Assembly: GCA_964019425.1 (NCBI GenBank)
Contig: OZ025782.1
Coordinates: 1,178,001 to 1,242,000, forward strand
Length of the DNA stretch: 64,000 nt
From: Flectonema sp. DT1601
Taxonomy: Eukaryota > Euglenozoa > Diplonemea > Diplonemida > Diplonemidae
Reading direction: 5' to 3'
The translations under genes and the position numbers were made by a program. The notes under the pieces were generated by a model that saw nothing but the letters and a program-made list of their open reading frames with translations, was not told the origin of the DNA and did no database searches. This document shows, one piece after another, positions 50,837 through 61,879 of the stretch (position 1 is the stretch's first letter; each line of letters opens with the position of its first letter).

Positions 50837-51298
50837 TTAAAGCCTTCGGTAGACCTCGCTTTGCGACTCAGAATTCGGTTCCGTAGATTGCTTAAAAATA
50901 TTACTTACCATGGTAACACCACACAGCAATAAAGCCAACGCAGCTAGTAATATAACTGGTAACTCCCAAGGGCTTTTGTGTGAACGAGGGGGAAGTACAG
51001 CTTCAGTACAACCGACGTTCTTATTGTTGCAGCACCATTCGTTGTGTTCACCTGACCATAGTTCTGAAGTTCCTAAAGAACAGTCGTAAGCTGATTGATG
51101 GATGTGAATCTCATTAAGTTCATGTTCTTCTCTTCCATGATGATGAAGTCCTTCAAATAGTTCTCCGCATCCAATTTGTCTTTCTCTACAACACCATGAA
51201 ATCTTTGATGTTGACCAACCCTCCCCTACTGAATTACAATCATACTGAGCTGCGGACAATCCGACTAAAGTCATTGCAGCTAATAATCGCGCAGTCAT
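50837..51298 (-). CDS. Secreted/surface protein with two WCC repeats and one TM segment
   Basis: 153 aa. A signal peptide (MTARLLAAMTLVGLSAAQ) is followed by two copies of a Cys-rich module, YDC-x5-GWS-x3-SWCC-x5-GC at about 19-45 and YDC-x4-TSELWS-x5-WCC-x5-GC at ~70-97, linked by a His/Glu-rich spacer. A transmembrane segment follows (ELPVILLAALALLLCGVTMV, ~113-132) and a short cytosolic tail. The DC...WS...WCC...GC pattern is a recurrent extracellular module in several protist groups, notably alveolates, with no established function. A TTTCTTCTTCCAG acceptor lies 15 nt before the ATG. Confidence 0.8.
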   Translation of the reverse strand: MTARLLAAMTLVGLSAAQYDCNSVGEGWSTSKISWCCRERQIGCGELFEGLHHHGREEHELNEIHIHQSAYDCSLGTSELWSGEHNEWCCNNKNVGCTEAVLPPRSHKSPWELPVILLAALALLLCGVTMVSNIFKQSTEPNSESQSEVYRRL

Positions 51299-51490
51299 CT
51301 TTTTTTTTTGGACTGGAAGAAGAAAGCAACTAAAAAAAAAATTTTTTTTTTTTACTAAAAAAACACGTTGAAGAACGACTACCGCAGAAGCAGAGCGTTA
51401 AAAGTGTAAATAACAAATCAAAAAACAATTAACCAAAGACATAAATAATTGATAATTAATAAAGCATAAATAGCACTCCAATACAAACAC

Positions 51491-52603
51491 TTATCGAGGT
51501 TTTGTAATTGAAGTGGTTAAAGGAAGCAGCTCGTGACTACAACGAAGCTGCATCTGATGATCGAGAAATTGCTTTCGTCGAAGTTGTCGTTCAACATGCT
51601 GTCTCCGTTTATGTGCTTCAATATTGCTGAAAGCAGCAAAGCTCTCTTTCTCTTCAGCCAACAGAGAGAGTTTATTCAGACGTTCGTTGTGGATTTGAGT
51701 TTTCTTCTCTTCTATTTGATCTTCGAGTGCTATCTTTGTTGAGATGCGAGCAGCAGAAGCAGCGCGTACTTTTTCTTCCTGTTTTGCTTCCTCCAGGTTA
51801 TTTATAACAGTTCGCTGTCTTGCAGCCTTCTCATCATCGAGTGCTGCCAAGTGATTGAAAGAAAGAATATTGCTTTCCTTAAGCAGTCTGCTGATGTTCT
51901 GTTGGATACGATTCTCAACACTCAAAACCTTCGCTCGTCTGGCAGTTTGTTGACGGTCACGTTGTTCTTCAAAATGACTGTTTGTGAACACACGATCTCG
52001 TACTACTTGTGCTTCTTTTTCTTGCTGTCTTGCCTTCTCTTTTTGTAAGTTATCCGCCGCAAGTAGAATTGACTGCTGCCGAAGGTGCTGCCTGCGATCT
52101 AATTTCGCCTGTTTCAGTTTCTTATTCTCACTTTTCATGTAATTCTTGTACTGCTTCGCTTCTTCTTTTTCTTTTAAGATCGCTTCTTCCTTGATTTGTT
52201 TCCTCAGTTTTACTTGTTGTTCACGAATACGTTGTTCTTCAAGAGCTTCTTGTCGTCGCTTTTCCCTCTTTGCAGATTCGCAATAAATATGTTGTTGGAT
52301 GGCGATTCGAATATCTTCAGATTCTTGTTTAAGATCATCCTTCTGTTTCTGTCTGACAGCTTCATTTTCACGGATTTGTTTCTGCAAGTGGAAGCGTTGC
52401 TCTTCTCGTTTCCTTCTTAGTGATGCCATATGATTATTTTTTTCTTCAACAGCAGCAACTCTATCAGCTGCAGCTTTAGCACTCCACTCAGAGTCTACTT
52501 GCAGAAGTCTATTTCTACGCATTCTCCTACCGCATAGGTCTAAAACACTGCAAGGCAAGACAGAGACATTAGAAACTGACTCAGCGGTCGGTTGCACTAT
52601 CAT
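51491..52603 (-). CDS. Trichohyalin-plectin-homology-like coiled-coil protein (axonemal type)
   Basis: 370 aa, almost entirely charged helix from ~30 to the end, with Arg/Glu/Gln/Lys heptads (QKQKDDLKQESEDIR, EEQRIREQQVKLRKQIKEE). Length and composition resemble TPH-domain proteins (MNS1, CFAP45, CFAP53) that lie in or on axonemal microtubules. The family assignment is by composition and pattern only, so other coiled coils are possible. The start ATG is preceded by a pyrimidine tract and by a T-rich spacer. Confidence 0.6.
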   Translation of the reverse strand: MIVQPTAESVSNVSVLPCSVLDLCGRRMRRNRLLQVDSEWSAKAAADRVAAVEEKNNHMASLRRKREEQRFHLQKQIRENEAVRQKQKDDLKQESEDIRIAIQQHIYCESAKREKRRQEALEEQRIREQQVKLRKQIKEEAILKEKEEAKQYKNYMKSENKKLKQAKLDRRQHLRQQSILLAADNLQKEKARQQEKEAQVVRDRVFTNSHFEEQRDRQQTARRAKVLSVENRIQQNISRLLKESNILSFNHLAALDDEKAARQRTVINNLEEAKQEEKVRAASAARISTKIALEDQIEEKKTQIHNERLNKLSLLAEEKESFAAFSNIEAHKRRQHVERQLRRKQFLDHQMQLRCSHELLPLTTSITKPR

Positions 52604-52980
52604 TGAACTCTTTTAATTTGAAAGGAAAATAATAATTATCTATTAAGGTCACTTGAGGTGGTTAACTTTTAAAAATATTTTTGAACACTTTTTTTTTTTC
52701 TTTCTTTCCTTTTTTAATTTTTTTGTTGTTGTTCTTGGGGCTAGCAGGTGAAATTTTACATCACTTTTTTTTTTCCCTTTTTTTCTTTTTTTTCCTCCTG
52801 TTGTTTGTTATTTAATTTCCATAATAACACGTCCTTGTAGGAATTTGCATGACTCCCGTCTTAAAGAGCGCAATCATTGCAAACGGTTAGTGCTGTTCAT
52901 TGCAGCTGACAAGCTGAATGTCATTGCACTGTCTGGTGTGTCGTTGAGCTTGTGTGATTCTAACGTATCGCACTCTTCGA
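52604..52980. other. Spacer, no gene seen
   Basis: T-rich in the plus strand (runs near 52690-52730 and 52764-52795). No frame of note. Confidence 0.5.
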
Positions 52981-53723
52981 CTAGTTCTGTGTTGATATTT
53001 ATTTTTATGTAATCATAATAGAGGATCAGAATAGATAAAAGGGAAATCTTAATAAAAGCATACCTGCATGGCTTGGTGTCGCTTCATCATTTCCTGAACC
53101 ATTGGGTTTTCAGGTGATTTCTGCCACAACTTGAAACACATTTCTTTCAATTGACTGTGTTTGAGTCCAGGATTGTCGGCCTTTAATTGCGGGATAGTCT
53201 TTTCTTCAAATGCAAGATGAGCTTGTTTTCTACGACGTTCTGGGTGAGCGTCTTCCTTTTCATCCTTTGCGAAGTTTACTCTTTCAAGCTGCTCTACGGC
53301 AGACTTCAAATCAGAAGCATCGACATCCTTCTCAACCTTATTACTTGTGTGTTTTAATAAATTGTTTTGTTGCTCAACTGATACAACATCAGTTGAAGCT
53401 GCCTTTGGTTTTGGTTTGTTCTTCGCCATCTCCTTCTCAATCTGAGCTCTAGTCATCTTGTCAGGCTTCTTCGATTTCATGCTGGCTTCTTCTTCTCTCT
53501 CAAGCGCCTTTTTCTCTTCAGCACGTGCTGCCTTGGCTCTGGCCTTCTCTGCATCATTATCCTTCTTGTTGGCTTTTTTGTTTCCCTTTTTATCTCCAGA
53601 GTCTGCCCAATAAGCATCATCAGCCGCCTTTGAGGCAGCGTCGTCTTTCGCATTCTTCGCAGCGCTTTTGCGAGACATCGCCTCAACGGCGTGCTTGTTC
53701 ATTGGGACTTTCTTCCCACCCAT
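52981..53723 (-). CDS. CCDC124-like (Oxs1/Lso2 family) ribosome-associated protein, two exons
   Basis: Exon 1 is 53723-53064 (220 codons), the intron 53063-52987 (77 nt, GTATGC...ACACAG), exon 2 52986-52981 holds only one codon (Asn) and the stop. The product is 221 aa: a basic Lys/Ala/Asp-rich N-terminal coil, then the CCDC124 C-terminal domain (MTRAQIEKE, HPERRRKQAHLAFEE, LKADNPGLKHSQLKEMCFKLWQKSPENP). CCDC124/Lso2 proteins bind the ribosome and stabilise idle 80S particles. The spliced one-codon final exon is unusual but in frame; reading through instead would add CFY and stop. Confidence 0.88.
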
Positions 53724-54347
53724 TGTTTTTGCAAAGTTTTATAAATTCACTGTGAAAAGATACTTACAATATTCACAAAATTATTTATTTTATACTTCAC
53801 ATCGTCTCATTCATGATAAATAGCATTGATGTGACCTGACTACTGAAGAAACATAAATAGAGGATATACCAGGTACTATCAGCACGCTCGTTAGGGGAGT
53901 AGTCAATAAGAAACAATATTCAGGAACAGGAAGGGACCGACCGAAAATGAAGGATATGTACAAAAGAAAAGTCACAAATAGATTAATATCTGTGACTTGT
54001 GAACCGAAACTTCAGAAGAAGTTGGCAAGTGGAACGCAAATTTAAACCAAACTGCTACAATTAGAATCTTAAAGATACCAATTTTCCACTTGTACAGCTC
54101 CAATTTAATAAAGCAAAAGAAAAAAGCAGGCAATCACTTTTAACAAAAAAGATTTACAAAAAAAAAAAAGAAAAAAAAAGGGGAAAAAAGGAAAATGGAA
54201 AGTTTTTTCCTTACACGTAGCGAACATAACTTTTTTGAATAATAAGAGGGGGATAAATAAATAAAATAATTCTAATAAAAATAAAAATAAAAGACAGACT
54301 AAACCAAATAAGGCCACTTCCTTCTATTGATGTCTAATATTTTTGTA
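53724..54347. other. Spacer, no gene seen
   Basis: AT-rich. Contains the leader of CCDC124 (acceptor TATCTTTTCACAG) and the 3' UTR of the SF-assemblin gene. No RNA gene or frame recognised. Confidence 0.5.
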
Positions 54348-55241
54348 TTAGTTTGATACAACTCGAAGGGCGTCCTGAACTTGATTTACGATTTGATCCA
54401 TTGTTTGAACGAGTTGTTCTTCCTGTTGTTCTCTTTCGTCGTGTTCGAAACGTACAGCGGCCTTTAGTTGTTCGATATCACCCAAGACGAGAGATTTAAA
54501 CTTCTCATCGTGTTTATCACGGTCCTGAGAAAGTTTTGAAATAGCAGCGCGAAGTCCCTCCATTCCAACTTCTCTCGCATGTCTCTCAACTTCCAGTTTT
54601 TCTTGTATGCTATAGATACCTTCAGCACTCTTACGCAATTGCTGCGCTTCTTTTTCAGTGCGTTGAACCTTTTCTTGCTCTAACGAGTTTCTAATTGTTT
54701 GTAGGTTTTGCTGCACATCATAAGACACTTTCTGAACAAGTTGTGTGTTCTTCTCCCGTTCGTTAACTAATTCTTTTTCTAACGAAACGATCTTCTTGGT
54801 TAGTAGATCAATATTCATTTGCATCTGTAGAGACTTATCAGAAAACTTCTTCTCCATCACATCTTGCATTTCCTTCATTTTAGCTTCAAACATGTTTTGA
54901 AGGACCTTATCGCTGTCAGCGCGTCTCTTTACTTCTAATGCGAGGTGTTTTTCAATTTTGTTTGTAAGCTCTCTAACTTCGAATATTCTATTTTCCTCAT
55001 ACTCTCTCTTGGAGTGTACATCTGCTCTGAGAGTGTCTCCAAGTGAGTTCAGATTGCTTTTGACTTTTGCGAGCCTTTCTGTCGAGGGAGACATCTGTTT
55101 TTTTTTTTTTTTGGTTTTTCTGAATGTCACTTCAGCGAAAGTGATCACTGAGTCAACTTAAGAATAACATACCGTGTTCGCTGCTGTTGGGATGAGGTGT
55201 CCCGGAGTGGCTGGGGGCAACGTGAGTGATCCGTGTCTCAT
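54348..55241 (-). CDS. SF-assemblin (striated-fibre/flagellar root protein), two exons
   Basis: Exon 1 is 55241-55173 (23 codons, MRHGSLTLPPATPGHLIPTA...), the intron 55172-55095 (78 nt, GTATGTTATTC to A16-CAG), exon 2 55094-54348. The 271-aa product has a short polar head with an SP-rich start (MSPSTERL) and a long alpha-helical rod, matching SF-assemblin/beta-giardin (ERLAKVKSNLNSLGDTLRADV ... EYEENRIFEVRELTNKIEKHL, heptad-rich to the end). These proteins form striated fibres at flagellar basal bodies (or the apicomplexan division fibre). A TTTTTTTTGTTTAATTAG acceptor lies ~33 nt before the ATG. Confidence 0.9.
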
Positions 55242-55422
55242 GTTAGTGTTGTTGTTGTAGTTGTTAAGTGCAGCCTAATTAAACAAAAAAAATAAATAAA
55301 CAACGAAAAACACCACCGTTAACTTAAATCATTAGCACAAAAATGAAATGTGTAAAAAAGTTTTGAATTGAAGCTGAAAAGCAACATTTTTTTTTTTCTT
55401 TTTTTTTCATGTGCATTTTTTT

Positions 55423-58400
55423 TTAAGAATCTATTTTTACTACACCGCCACTAACATTTCCAAACTCATCAATCATTTCGATAACAACAGATAAACTAAT
55501 GTACTGATAATGAAGATCCAGACATCTATAAGAAAGAGATCTGATGAGGGAAGTTGCTTCCGTTGAAGTCGGTGAATCGAACCTTAAAGACAACTGGTGT
55601 GATTTGTTACCAGATACAAATGCTACTGGTCGTGACTTAGAACACGGGACAACTGACCCATTTAAATGATCAAGAGAGAATTCTAAAGGGTTAATGTTAA
55701 GTTCCAAAACATCATCAGGAGTTACCTCCATTCGTCTATTGCAATCATCAATATGAGCTGTTAATATTCCGATATTAAAACAATCCCTCACAGTCTCTGT
55801 GTAAGGTATCAAGCTAAGATATGATCCTGAATACCTCCTTGGAAAGCATGCAGTGCCATCGATTATTGGACCGACTAAATTAATAGTTTGAATTATGTTT
55901 GGTGTGTGTTTATTATTCTCTGATCCAATTGGCATTAGTAGTATTTGAACCTCTCTTTCGGTTCCTCGATCTTTAAAATTAGGTCTACTTGATTTATAAA
56001 CTATCCTCTGACAGAGTGCTTCAACCGCTCGTAGCGGAGCGTTTGATAATTTAATACTAATTGCTTTCTGTCCTCGATTTGTTTTTGATACTTTACCTTC
56101 GACGAATCCAATCTTTTCTTCACCACCGTCAATGCTACACCAAATGCATCCACTTTCCTCAACTCGCAATAAGATCTTTGACTCTCCATATAACGTTCGC
56201 ATTGTTTGCTGTGATGCAGTTGTAGTGTTGTAGTCCGTGGATAAATCGAGAGATAAAATATCAAACATCGTAGATCCTGTTTTTTTTTTTTTTTTTTAAA
56301 CCTAAGATCTTGTAGAACAGAAGCTCTCAATAAGTTTTCAAATGAACAGTAACGTAGTTCATATCGTACTTTGAAGCGCTAAGGGGAAGAACCCGGAGAT
56401 GACATTCTCTATTGAACGTCGTCGGTATTTGGTGTTTGTTAGTTCCACCCAGTGCGATGGACTACTTGTTTCCGGCCATCTTCTCAGACTAGTGTAGCAT
56501 TTCGGGGCTTTTCGTGGTGTGCTTGGTGACTCTGGGTCTGGACGCAAACAGAAAGCTCCTGCCTTTAAAATTTATAATGGCAGGAGCATAATACGGAAAC
56601 TAGGAAGTAAGAAACTACCAAGGTAAAACATTCACGCCGACCAAGTTCGCAGCAACAGTTATTCACATCAAGACACATATTTCAGTTAATATCCAAGAAA
56701 ATTACCTCAGGCCTGCTTCAGAGAACCCCAATCATAACAAAAACAAACATGACTACAAAAGACTACAATCGAATAACTGCAATTACTGATTGACAAGATG
56801 AGAGGTGTGACAGGAGATTATAATAAATATGAAGAAAAAATACAAACCCGCAAGCATAACAACCAACAGACAATAACACCCTTGAAGTCTAGAACTTTCC
56901 GGCTGGACAATTCGAATGGATGGAGAAACTGATATTTGACATCCTTTGAGAGCATAGTCAATACAGTTTTTATTTGATATGAGAGAGATGCTTGTGTTAA
57001 GATCATGAATCGATAATTCTACTGAGTCTTTTTGAAGGAACTCGCCATCTGTAACTGATACGATGAGAAGTCCTGGTGGAGAACTTATCCCTTCATCCCA
57101 ATGAGAATAGCAAATGCTTGAAAAGATTTCATTAAAATCCTCAACAGTTGCGATGCATCCTTCTCTAATTGTATCAATCTCTATACTGTAATCTGACAGC
57201 ATTGTTACCTCACAAAGTTTTTGATCTTTACCACAGACAATCACCCACGACGAAGGATACTTCCCACTGCTATTCTCACCAACAGGACACACCCTCCACA
57301 GTAATGTGCTGATTACTAAATTCAGTCTATCTGTTTGTAGAGGTTGTTCTAGTTTTATTCTCATTTTTAGTTTTACGACTGCTCCCTCCGGGTAGCCCAG
57401 TGCAAACCGATTTGTAAAAAATAAAGAACCATGACCCCTTTTGTATGCCATTGAATTCCCTTTGATAAGTGTCATCATGGCAGGAAGGGCTTCAATTACG
57501 ATTGTTTGTTTCGATAGTTCTTCGTCTCTTTTGAATAGGGTTATTTGCATTCTTCTTTCATTTGCAAGGAACGGATATTTCGTATTTGAGAATGAAAGGG
57601 TCTGAAGAATCGATTCGAGATGATTACTTCTAGCGTTCGTATTAAAAAATACAACCAAATATAAACCTTTTGCTTGATAAGTCGCAATTACTTTTTTATC
57701 TATAATCACATTACAACTTTCATCGGTGATGTCTTTTAGAAACAACGCATCACGTGGATCAGACCCACCTACAATTTCAACAGTCAGTTTATATCTTAAA
57801 ATCTTTTGAGGTAAAGCCGATAAATCAACCGAACAACCAACGCCTATATTAATAGCTTCTGAATTACAAGCATGTTCACTTGACCATCTTTCAGGGGTAT
57901 ATCTGCAGCTGCGAGGTCTATATCGATATCTAGGTTGCATACTTATGCAGGACTTGATAGGCTTTGATGGTAAGACTTGTCTTGTGAATGATGAAACACC
58001 ACTTCTGTGATCAACGATTTGAAATGATATTCTTCTTGTTATTCCACAGTTGTCATCTATTCCTGAGGATGAGAAGACGATATTCGAAATGATTGACCAG
58101 GCTTCATCAATAAATATATTCCTTGTAACATTAGCCTGAGGGATTTGAGACACTGTTTGTTTTCTTGTTTTAGCAGGAGGAGGTTGACTAGTAGGATTCG
58201 ATCTGTATTTTGGTAACAACATAGCAGTCGCATCAGAGCATATTAGAGAGGCTTTCAATGCAAGTTTTGCTCGTTGAGTATCAGGAATAGATTTGTTACG
58301 TGGGCTTTCTGGTGTTGATTGTTCAATTTCTTGAAAGACTCTTTTGAATCTAATTAATAAAACAGAAGGACTGACGTATACTAATGCAACAAATTCATCA

Positions 58401-61400
58401 GAATGTTGAAATGTACAAGTTCTCACTTCCTTCCACTGAATACTACTGTCCCAATTTGAAAGATCAATCCCGTCTTCATGAACTAATTCATCCCTCTTAG
58501 CAACTCTGAAGTGTAATTCACTTCTTCTCATCACATCTAAGAAATCACCTGAAACAGGATTTTCTATTGTTATGGTTATCGTCGCATTTAAGAAATTTGC
58601 TTCTTCTTCTGCTATGCGAAAGTCTGGTTCTTGTTTGTTCTCACCAACCAGATGAACGATTCTACCCAACTGCGTCTGTGCTAAAGGTTCAGTGTTTAAA
58701 ACAGTAACTATCGGTGGTATGACGTGGATTAGACAGTACACTAATTCAAGTTTTTTATGACCAAGTGAAACTTGTAAAGAAATAGTCCTGACACCAACAA
58801 CATTAGAAGACATCGAGTAATAAATTTTATTTATTATATTGACGACACCATTAACTGACACTGCTTGGTCACTGGGTAAGTTAATTCGAACACAAGTACT
58901 ACCACTGGCAGAATGTTGAACCTCACCAACATCACCTGCAGCAGGAAGGAACTGAGGTTGCCTTCCTACTACCACATCAGACTTCTCAGGTAAGTCATTG
59001 TAAGTTAACTTATCACCGGGTTGTTCTCCTTGAATTATGTTCGCTTCGACGAATCCTCCTAAAATCGTACAGCTTTGTTTGTTGTTTTTATCATCTTTTA
59101 ATTCACACTGAGATGTTCCAGAGATTACACTTCCATCAGTTAGAGTAAATTCCGATCCATAAAACAAATTAGTTGGATGAGGATATCCAAGTCGAACGTT
59201 TATATGTGCCTCCGCCATTGTCATTTTAACTATGGGACAGTCACTGGAGATGTTACTTATCGCAAGTCGAGTATTTGAAAACCATTGCTGAGTTGATAAT
59301 TTTATTATAATTTCTTTTTGAACGTAATCTTGAGCATCAGTTAGTGCTAACCATATTCGTTGTAAGACACTCCTCACAGATGAAGGAAGACATCCACTTG
59401 GAAATATTATTTTCATTTCTTCCATTTGAGAGTTGAATTCCCCTTGGATAACCTTCGCTACTTCCTTTCCGTTTATAAATACTTTGTTTTGATGAGCTAC
59501 TGTTCTGGGGGTTTTTTCATTGTGATCTCCGGTGCCTTGGCGGGCTTTCTTGCGTCTCTCGTCAAGATAAGGAACATCTTCAGGAAGACCGAATCCAAAA
59601 TAACCATGGCTCTTCATCCAAATTGAGTTCCTTACCGATGGTGAAATCGTTAACAAAATCGGCCAATGAGACGTATGAAGAGCGAGAGATTCCTTTGCTG
59701 TCTCAACAACAGAACTGATGCTTTCACTGTTTGTAATTGAATCCGCTCCCGATTCAAATTCCTTATTTGGGAAAGTAACTGAAGCCACAGGACACAACAA
59801 TAAAGAAAGTTTATCACGTGAATAATATCTATGAATGGCTGCTATCAATGGAGGCTTCAACACATTCAATGACAGCGTCTCTGACCTACGAAGACAAAAA
59901 GTCCCTCCAGAAGATGGTACGCAAACTTGAGCCTCAAATGTTAATTGCAAAGTTCTATTCAACAAAAGTGATTCTGGAACACCTTGCTTAGAAAGACCAG
60001 CAGCTGGTACAAAACACAACGCTTCTAACAAAGTTGTTACAGCTGTTGGTTCTTCTGGACACACAACCTGAATAAATGTATCATCCTGATTGTGTAAGTC
60101 TTTTGCTAAGACACCAACGTGTGTACCTTTTGCATCTTTACTTTGTAATATAATACAACTCTTATCAGTGTTTTCATTAATTGCTGTTGGGAAGTGACTA
60201 TTTTTAGTAGTTTGAAGTAATAAAATATCCCCGTCAACATTATGCAAAAGATGAGCAGTTATCAATACCCGTTGAGTTGAAGGAGGTAATGAGGCAATCG
60301 TACTTCCAGTTTGAAAGACTGGAGTTGGTACTTCTGATGACATGCAGGTGTTTGGTTTAGAAAGTGAAACATAAAATAAAGCACCAGAGGTTAATTCTAA
60401 AAGTTTCCATTTGTGTAAAGATTCCAAGTGATCTCTCGCTTCACTTTGTTGTTGTTCCAGATTACGTAATCGTTTATTCATACATATGATGCGTTCTTCT
60501 TCTATTCGACGTTGTTCACAAGTAACGCAAAGTCTTTGTTGCCCGAGTAGTTTTTGGAATTCGACTCTCCACTGAACGTCGCGTTCCTTTTCTCGTTGGA
60601 GTTCGAGTCGTCGTTGTAATTCTCGTTCTTTTTCTTGTTGTCGCTCTTCTTTACGGAGTTGTCGCTCCATATTGATTTCTATTATTTCGGCTTCCCTTGC
60701 CGCGACTTCTGCCTGACGTTCTTTTTCACGAGTTTTCTCACGAGTTCGTTCAAGTTCTCGTTCAGTTTCACGAAGTCGGAATTGTTCACTTTCTTGTTGA
60801 CGGAGTTTCTCCTGATAACGTTCTGCTTCCCTTTCACGTTCTCTCTCTGCTTCGCGTCGAGTTTCTCGTTTGCGAAGATCTTCAATTTCTTCTTCTCTCT
60901 TACTCTCTCTAATTCGAAGTTGATTTAATTCATCTCTCAAGGCTTTTGTTTCAGTTTCTCTCTCGTCTTTTTCTTTTAAGATGTCTTGGAATCTCATTTC
61001 TCGTATTTCTTCATTTTCTCTCCACATTTCGAGCATCTCTTCTCTTCGTTGGTCGTTTTGTTCTAATTCTGCCATCTCTGCTTGTTCTCTTGAGACAGCC
61101 TCTTGTCCAAGTGATATAGAAACTTTTACAATCAGGTCTACTTTATTTTGAACATCGAGTAACTGTAAACTGAATTCTGTTGAAAGAGAATCGGTCTCAA
61201 GTTCCAAAGCACTTCTAACGGCAGCATTCGTACCGTCGATATTTATTCTACAATGATGAGGGTGTTTCTCTGTAACGGTTCTTAAGTAAGTTGTTGCTGT
61301 CGAGGGTTTCGGTTCTAAACCGTTTTCGCTCATGAGTCTGACTTCCTTACGGAACTTTGTGTATTTATTAGGTTTTAGTATGACAGTTAGTTTACTGTGC

Positions 61401-61615
61401 CTACTCACTGATGACTTGTGATCACTAACTGCTGTGTAACGTCTTCCTGCCATGTCTACAATATCAATATTTTCCTCATCAGGTATAGAAGTTATCGCAT
61501 TTGGGGGAGTTGGTACAACAGCTTTTCTTGTCTTCCTCCTCACAGGGGGTACAGAGCAAGGTATTGATGGAGAACATCTTGAAGCCCGTCTTGTGGGCTG
61601 CTCGTACACATCCAT
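55423..61615 (-). CDS. Giant coiled-coil plus beta-repeat protein (~1929 aa), probable three-exon model
   Basis: Exon A 61615-56848 is secure; exons B 56537-56370 and C 56276-55423 are inferred from phase (all phase 1) and splice sites (GTTTGT...CCAG and GTACGA...ACAG); alternatively C is a separate gene starting MFDILSL at 56268. Residues ~180-400 are a very Arg/Glu-rich coiled coil. Six copies of a ~150-aa beta unit follow in exon A and two more in C, each marked by a pattern like hxxIhxxLxY...xxxR.hxhxhxD; examples are LEALCFVPAAG, INKIYYSMSS, ILQTLSFSNT and IRSLSYRCLD. The unit recalls cadherin-like repeats found in large adhesion proteins, but there is no signal peptide, so the location is unclear. 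Unrecognised beyond this. Confidence 0.6.
56556..56588. repeat. Perfect 9-bp hairpin inside proposed intron
   Basis: GCTCCTGCC, 15 nt of A/T-rich loop, GGCAGGAGC. The arms are exact reverse complements. It lies between exons A and B of the giant gene; it may help splicing of the only long (~310-nt) intron in the window or be chance. Confidence 0.5.
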
Positions 61616-61834
61616 ATGTGCTGCAGTGAAAACAAGACAATCAGCTCATTTCCCTTCACCAAGAATATTATTGCGTAACGACTGTTAAATATAATAACTA
61701 TCAGAGCTACCCATCGTTGTTAGCAAATCGAACTAAATCAGATAATAACACTAACTATGATGTCTTTGGGTTAATTGAGAAAATCTATTGGGCGAGTAGT
61801 GTAAATGAATTTCACTCTGCGTAAGCAGAGAATC

Positions 61835-61835
<1 letters not shown>

Positions 61836-61866
<31 letters not shown>

Positions 61867-61867
61867 A
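61836..61867. repeat. (CAA)n microsatellite
   Basis: About ten uninterrupted CAA units in the spacer between the RasGAP-like gene stop and the giant gene start. Confidence 0.9.
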
Positions 61868-61879
61868 TAACTGAAATCA

